NCBI GenBank assembly: GCA_020062065.1
Contig: JAGUWZ010000038.1
Span: 1 to 7,230, forward strand
Source of the DNA: Candidatus Omnitrophota bacterium
Lineage (GTDB): Bacteria > Omnitrophota > Gorgyraeia > Gygaellales > Profunditerraquicolaceae
Reading direction: 5' to 3'
DNA: 7,230 nt
Positions 1-7,230 of this stretch are shown one piece after another. The notes under the pieces were generated by a model that did not search any database, was not told the origin of the DNA, and was given only the letters and a program-made list of their open reading frames with translations. Both the position numbers and the translations under genes were made by a program. Within the stretch, counting starts at the first letter, position 1, and every line of letters starts with the position of its first letter.

Positions 1-9
1 CTTTCTATC

Positions 10-38
10 ATTCAAGTTTTTAGTGCAAAAACTTGAAT
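10..38. repeat. Perfect 12-bp inverted repeat downstream of gyrB
   Basis: ATTCAAGTTTTT (10-21) and AAAAACTTGAAT (27-38) pair perfectly around a 5-base loop AGTGC. The TTCAAGTT core recurs at 61-68. It could fold as a hairpin in the transcript past gyrB, but the stem is A/T-rich and no separate T tract follows on either strand, so it is not a classic intrinsic terminator. The loop is short enough for a protein-bound or transcript-end structure. Confidence 0.6.
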
Positions 39-68
39 ACAAAGAAAACTGCGGGATAAGTTCAAGTT

Positions 69-116
69 CATAAGTTAGGTCGCTTAGCTAACTAATAGCG
101 AGCTCGGTAACTTATG
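69..116. repeat. Nested inverted repeat immediately after the gyrB stop
   Basis: CATAAGTTA (69-77) and TAACTTATG (108-116) form a 9-bp outer stem. Inside it CGC (81-83) can pair with GCG (98-100) and TTAG (84-87) with CTAA (92-95), leaving a two-base bulge at 96-97, next to the palindrome CGAGCTCG (99-106). The transcript would form a branched or extended hairpin starting about 7 bases past the gyrB stop codon. It may serve to end or stabilise the mRNA; there is no U tract. Confidence 0.45.
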
Positions 117-123
117 CCCTCAC

Positions 124-4505
<4,382 letters not shown>

Positions 4506-4516
4506 AACCCTAGTTC

Positions 4517-5608
4517 TTATCCCAACCTCATAGGTAGAATAATATAGATATAGCCATCATTGCGTATAACTCCGAGGTTTTCATTACCAGATAATTCAAA
4601 TTCTATTGTTTCTTGAGTAAGGTTTTTTAGAACATCTATTAAATAGTTAGGATTAAATCCCACCATTAATTCTTTGCCTGTGTTTTCTATAGTTAGCTCT
4701 TCGCGCAATTCTCCTACATCTGGCGTAGATTTAGAAATTACCAATTTTTCCTTAAACGCTTCTAATTTCACTGCTTGGTAATCCGGAGTTGTTAATAACG
4801 ATGCCCTACGCATAGCCAACAAAAATTGTTCGCGGTTAATTTTTATTTTTGTCTCGGCTGTTGGTGGTATAACCTGTTCATAATCCGGGAATTCCCCTCC
4901 AATTAACCTAGATATAATTACCACATTCCCAAAATCAAACAAAACCTGATTCAAACCCATCACTAAAGACAATTCTCCTTCATCTTTTAAATTACGCAAT
5001 AACTCTTGTATAGTTTTAATAGGAACAATGATATGTATATCTTTATTGATAACCTGATTTAGTTTTTTATTAACAATTGCCAACCTTTTCCCATCAGTGG
5101 CTACAAAAGTCGCATTATTTTGGTATATTTTAAATAACACACCATTTAAAATATGTCTGGTTTCATCCAAAGAAACAGCAAATGATGTTTGATTTAATGT
5201 TTGTTTTAAACTCACCTGTTCTAATTTTATTGCTTCTATATTGTTAAATTTGGGTAGTTTGGGGAACTCCTCTGGGGGTAGCCCAACAATTTTAAATTGG
5301 CATAGTTTGGATTCTATAATCACAATATTATTTTTTTGGGCGGTTAACCATAAATCATCTTCAGATAATTCCCTAATAATACTACTAAATCTTCTTATTG
5401 GTATGGTTATCGCTCCTTGTTCTTGAATATCCACAGGTATTACACAGCTTATTCCTATATTAAGATCTGTGGCTGTTAACCTAAGATTGTCTTTTTGGGT
5501 CTCAATTAAAAAATTGGATAGTATGGGTAATGTAATTTTTGCGCTAATAACATTTTCAATTGTTTCTATACCTTTTAATAAAACATCTTTATTCACCTTA
5601 AATTTCAT
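4517..5608 (-). CDS. dnaN: DNA polymerase III beta subunit (sliding clamp)
   Basis: A ring-shaped processivity clamp that tethers DNA polymerase III and many repair factors to DNA through their clamp-binding motifs. The 363 aa are the standard length for three domains of about 120 residues each. Family marks are visible: TLPILSNFLIE at 26-36, LTATDLNIGI at 44-53, GLPPEEFPKLP at 109-119, the domain-two signature HILNGVLF...FVATDGKRLAIVN at 152-180, SRLIGGEFPDYEQVIP at 233-248, GFNPNYLIDVLKNL at 317-330, and the C-terminal ILPMRLG, which forms part of the hydrophobic protein-binding pocket. The ATG is preceded by AAGGAG at five bases, the clearest ribosome-binding site in the window. It lies 133 bp after dnaA and 11 bp before the DUF721 gene. 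No frameshift or missing segment is seen. Confidence 0.98.
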   Translation of the reverse strand: MKFKVNKDVLLKGIETIENVISAKITLPILSNFLIETQKDNLRLTATDLNIGISCVIPVDIQEQGAITIPIRRFSSIIRELSEDDLWLTAQKNNIVIIESKLCQFKIVGLPPEEFPKLPKFNNIEAIKLEQVSLKQTLNQTSFAVSLDETRHILNGVLFKIYQNNATFVATDGKRLAIVNKKLNQVINKDIHIIVPIKTIQELLRNLKDEGELSLVMGLNQVLFDFGNVVIISRLIGGEFPDYEQVIPPTAETKIKINREQFLLAMRRASLLTTPDYQAVKLEAFKEKLVISKSTPDVGELREELTIENTGKELMVGFNPNYLIDVLKNLTQETIEFELSGNENLGVIRNDGYIYIILPMRLG

Positions 5609-5613
5609 TCTTT

Positions 5614-5619
5614 CTCCTT
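5614..5619 (-). promoter_or_regulatory. dnaN Shine-Dalgarno
   Basis: AAGGAG on the minus strand, five bases before the dnaN ATG. It is the only full-strength ribosome-binding site among the four genes, which contrasts with dnaA, where none is visible. Confidence 0.85.
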
Positions 5620-5680
5620 TTATTATTAATTAAATATATTAATATCATAATAGTAATAATGGATTTTGGGTTGTGTTAAA
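5618..5680. other. Candidate origin unwinding element in the dnaA-dnaN spacer
   Basis: On the plus strand the order is: 28 bp of pure A/T (5618-5645), then TAA-TAG-TAA-TAA (5648-5659), TGG at 5660-5662, a GGG at 5668-5670, and a degenerate DnaA box TGTGTTAAA (5672-5680; 6 of 9 against TGTGGATAA). DnaA-trios are tandem 3'-(G/A)A(T)-5' triplets, i.e. TAG/TAA read 5'-3', that lie next to a DnaA box and a G-rich link in the basal unwinding element of B. subtilis oriC, also between dnaA and dnaN. Order and orientation relative to the genes match that model. The flanking box is weak, so this is a candidate only. Confidence 0.45.
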
Positions 5681-5741
5681 AAAACCAACTCTTACAATTT
5701 AATTGAGTTAGAGATAATCTTCTTGGGTATAAATAGTGGAT

Positions 5742-7079
5742 TTATTGTTGAATAACCTGTATAATCTTATCAATCTTATTTTTTAAAAACACATTATTAT
5801 TCATTTCTGTTTTAATTTTGTTGTATGAATGTAACACTGTGGTATGATCTTTACCCCCAAAATAACCACCTATTTCAGGAAAAGACAGATCTGTTAATTC
5901 TCTACTTAAAAACATCGCTATTTGTCGAGGTAAAACAATATTTTTATTCCGACGTTTTAATTTTAAATCTTGTAAGGAGATACCAAACTCCTCTACCACA
6001 CAGCGCTGTATAAAATCTATAGTAATCAATTTTTTGGGTTCTTTTAATAAATCTTTTAAAACCTCTTTAGCTAATTCCAAATTGATAGGCTCCTCTTCTA
6101 ATAATGAATAAGCAATTATGCGGATAAGGGCGCCCTCTAACTCTCTAATATTGGTTTTGATAAGTTGGGCAATAAAAAAGATAACGTCATCGGGCACAAA
6201 CACAGGCTCTCTTTCGATTTTCTTTTTTAATATGGCAACACGCGTCTCTAAATCCGGCGGTTGAATATCTGTGGTTAACCCCCAACCAAAACGCGAAACC
6301 AACCTCTCTTGTAAATTAGCGATTTCTTTGGGTGTCCTATCAGAGGAGATAATAATCTGTTTGTGGGCATCATACAAAACATTAAAGGTGTGGAAAAACT
6401 CCTCCTGGGTGGATTCTTTGCCTGCAATAAAGTGTATATCATCTAAGACTAAAACATCAACATTTCTGTATTTTTGACGGAAACCAGATGTGGAACGATG
6501 TTGGATGGCGTCAATGAGTTCATTGGTAAATCTTTCCGAAGGTAGATAACAAATTTTTAAATTGCTAAACTTATTTTTGATGTGGTGACATATTGCTTGC
6601 ATAAGATGGGTTTTACCCAGTCCCACCCCGCCATAAACAAATAAAGGATTATAGCTTTTGCCAGGAGATTCAGCTACAGCCAAAGAAAAAGCGTGCGCAT
6701 GTCGGTTGGAAGGGCCTAAAACAAAATTTTCAAAAGTATAACGCGAGTTTAACAACAGGTCAGACGAAGAAACCCCTGGGTTTTTTAGCTTTGTTTGTTC
6801 TGTTAGGGTCCGGGGGATGGTATTATTAGCCTGGGAATTGATTTCTAAGATTAATTGAATATCTTCTTTTAGAATCTGACACAGCGCCTCCTGGATGAGG
6901 GCTTTATAATGTTGCTCAACCCAATCTCTAAAGAAAGTATCCGGCGCTTCAAGAACAAAATTGTTGCCTTTTTTCTGTTTGGGTTTTAAGGGTAGAATCC
7001 AGGTTTGAAAGACGCTATCGCCCACTCTGGTTTTTAAATAATCCCCTACCTCTTTCCATATTGATTGGATGTCTAACAT
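5742..7079 (-). CDS. dnaA: Chromosomal replication initiator protein DnaA
   Basis: An AAA+ ATPase that binds DnaA boxes, opens the origin and recruits the helicase. At 445 aa it has the normal four-domain layout. Domain I is about 1-80 (IWKEVGDYLK, then VFQTWILPLKP, typical of the family), a short linker domain II covers about 81-108, and the AAA+ domain III about 109-325. Walker A is GGVGLGKT at 150-157, Walker B is VLVLDDIHF at 209-217, the box VII arginine is in SRFGWGL (Arg263), and sensor II lies in IRELEGALIR at 311-320. DNA-binding domain IV ends with the signature GGKDHTTVLHSYNK at 408-421. The ATG at 7079 is the first usable start after an in-frame TGA at 7089-7091. No Shine-Dalgarno is visible before it. 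DnaA boxes between promoter and ATG suggest autoregulation. Confidence 0.98.
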   Translation of the reverse strand: MLDIQSIWKEVGDYLKTRVGDSVFQTWILPLKPKQKKGNNFVLEAPDTFFRDWVEQHYKALIQEALCQILKEDIQLILEINSQANNTIPRTLTEQTKLKNPGVSSSDLLLNSRYTFENFVLGPSNRHAHAFSLAVAESPGKSYNPLFVYGGVGLGKTHLMQAICHHIKNKFSNLKICYLPSERFTNELIDAIQHRSTSGFRQKYRNVDVLVLDDIHFIAGKESTQEEFFHTFNVLYDAHKQIIISSDRTPKEIANLQERLVSRFGWGLTTDIQPPDLETRVAILKKKIEREPVFVPDDVIFFIAQLIKTNIRELEGALIRIIAYSLLEEEPINLELAKEVLKDLLKEPKKLITIDFIQRCVVEEFGISLQDLKLKRRNKNIVLPRQIAMFLSRELTDLSFPEIGGYFGGKDHTTVLHSYNKIKTEMNNNVFLKNKIDKIIQVIQQ

Positions 7080-7093
7080 GTGTCTAATTCACG

Positions 7094-7135
7094 CTATCCA
7101 CAGCTTATACACAGAGTTGATAATTTTGTGGAAAA
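7094..7135. promoter_or_regulatory. DnaA-box cluster upstream of dnaA (oriC and/or autoregulatory operator)
   Basis: Against the consensus TTATCCACA or TTATNCACA: CTATCCACA at 7094-7102 (8 of 9, plus strand), TTATACACA at 7105-7113 (full match to TTATNCACA, plus strand) and TTTTCCACA at 7127-7135 (8 of 9, minus strand). Weaker 7-of-9 sites are TTATCAACT at 7115-7123 (minus strand) and TTATCAAAA at 7150-7158 (plus strand). The first two are spaced 11 bp start to start, about one helical turn. The cluster lies between the dnaA promoter and its ATG. Confidence 0.85.
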
Positions 7136-7183
7136 GTGGTTTTTAAGATTTATCAAAAGCAAAAACCAAGAAAGCCAAGCAAC

Positions 7184-7211
7184 ATTATACATTAATTTTT
7201 TTACCAGTCAA
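7184..7211 (-). promoter_or_regulatory. Sigma70-type promoter of dnaA
   Basis: Minus strand: -35 TTGACT (7206-7211; 5 of 6 against TTGACA), a 16-bp spacer rich in A/T with an A7 run, and a perfect -10 TATAAT (7184-7189). The start of transcription would be near 7177, giving a 5' leader of roughly 98 bases that spans all the DnaA boxes. No competing promoter of this quality was seen elsewhere in the window. Confidence 0.85.
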
Positions 7212-7230
7212 TATAAAAATAGCCAGTAGC

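Noticed and set aside
10..38. Intrinsic terminator of the gyrB operon
   Set aside because: The stem is A/T-rich and no U tract follows the hairpin on the transcribed strand; kept only as an inverted repeat.
69..116. An integron attC-like recombination site, suggested by GTTAGGT at 74-80 and the flanking symmetry
   Set aside because: No matching RYYYAAC partner lies at the other end, and there is no cassette or integrase context in the window.
1..123. A tRNA, because GTTCAAGTTC near 60-69 resembles a T-loop
   Set aside because: The bases on either side do not pair as a five-base T stem, and no acceptor, D or anticodon arm could be laid out around it.
5640..5690. A separate dnaN promoter in the spacer
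   Set aside because: TATTAT- and TTTAAC-like hexamers occur but not at an acceptable 16-18 bp spacing, and the A/T richness makes chance matches likely.
5686..5709. Hairpin AACTC...GAGTT in the dnaA-dnaN spacer as a dnaA terminator
   Set aside because: The stem is only five pairs with a 13-base loop; the T run after it on the minus strand is suggestive, but the hairpin is too weak to call.

Overview
The window is a compact replication-initiation locus of a bacterium, about 7.2 kb, with every gene on the minus strand. In transcription order (right to left) it reads: dnaA promoter and DnaA-box cluster, dnaA, an AT-rich dnaA-dnaN spacer, dnaN, a small DUF721/DciA-like gene, and gyrB. All four genes are complete. 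gyrB is interrupted in frame by a 530-residue intein that carries a LAGLIDADG homing endonuclease and a helix-turn-helix segment.

The host is clearly bacterial: a bacterial-type DnaA, a beta clamp, gyrase, a sigma70-type promoter and ordinary stop codons (TGA ends the DUF721 gene, so TGA is not recoded). Base composition is AT-rich over dnaA, dnaN and the DUF721 gene and visibly richer in G+C over the gyrB exteins. The long form of GyrB (818 residues after splicing, with an insert between the TOPRIM core and the tail) and the wording of the DUF721 and GyrB proteins suggest an uncultured Gram-negative-type lineage. My best guess is a member of Omnitrophota or a PVC-related phylum, but that is an impression from memory and not a demonstrated assignment. 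recF, often found between dnaN and gyrB, is absent here.

Right end (7080-7230): a near-consensus sigma70 promoter (TTGACT, 16-bp spacer, TATAAT) drives dnaA. Three good and two weaker DnaA boxes lie between that promoter and the dnaA ATG, as expected for DnaA autoregulation and/or part of oriC. The 133-bp dnaA-dnaN spacer holds a second origin-like signature: a 28-bp pure A/T tract next to a run of DnaA-trio-like triplets, a short G run and a degenerate DnaA box. The order and orientation match the basal unwinding element of Bacillus subtilis, so a bipartite origin flanking dnaA is plausible.

Middle (4167-5608): dnaN has a strong Shine-Dalgarno. The DUF721 gene follows after 11 bp and overlaps gyrB by an ATGA junction, so dnaN, DUF721 and gyrB look co-transcribed. 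The products are connected: DnaA opens the origin, the DciA-like protein may help load the replicative helicase, DnaN is the polymerase clamp, and gyrase relieves the supercoils ahead of the fork.

Left (124-4170): in gyrB the intein sits inside the catalytic DxDxD metal-binding motif of TOPRIM, between its second and third aspartates, so gyrase cannot be active before splicing. The 123 bp after gyrB hold two inverted repeats but no gene and no convincing intrinsic terminator.
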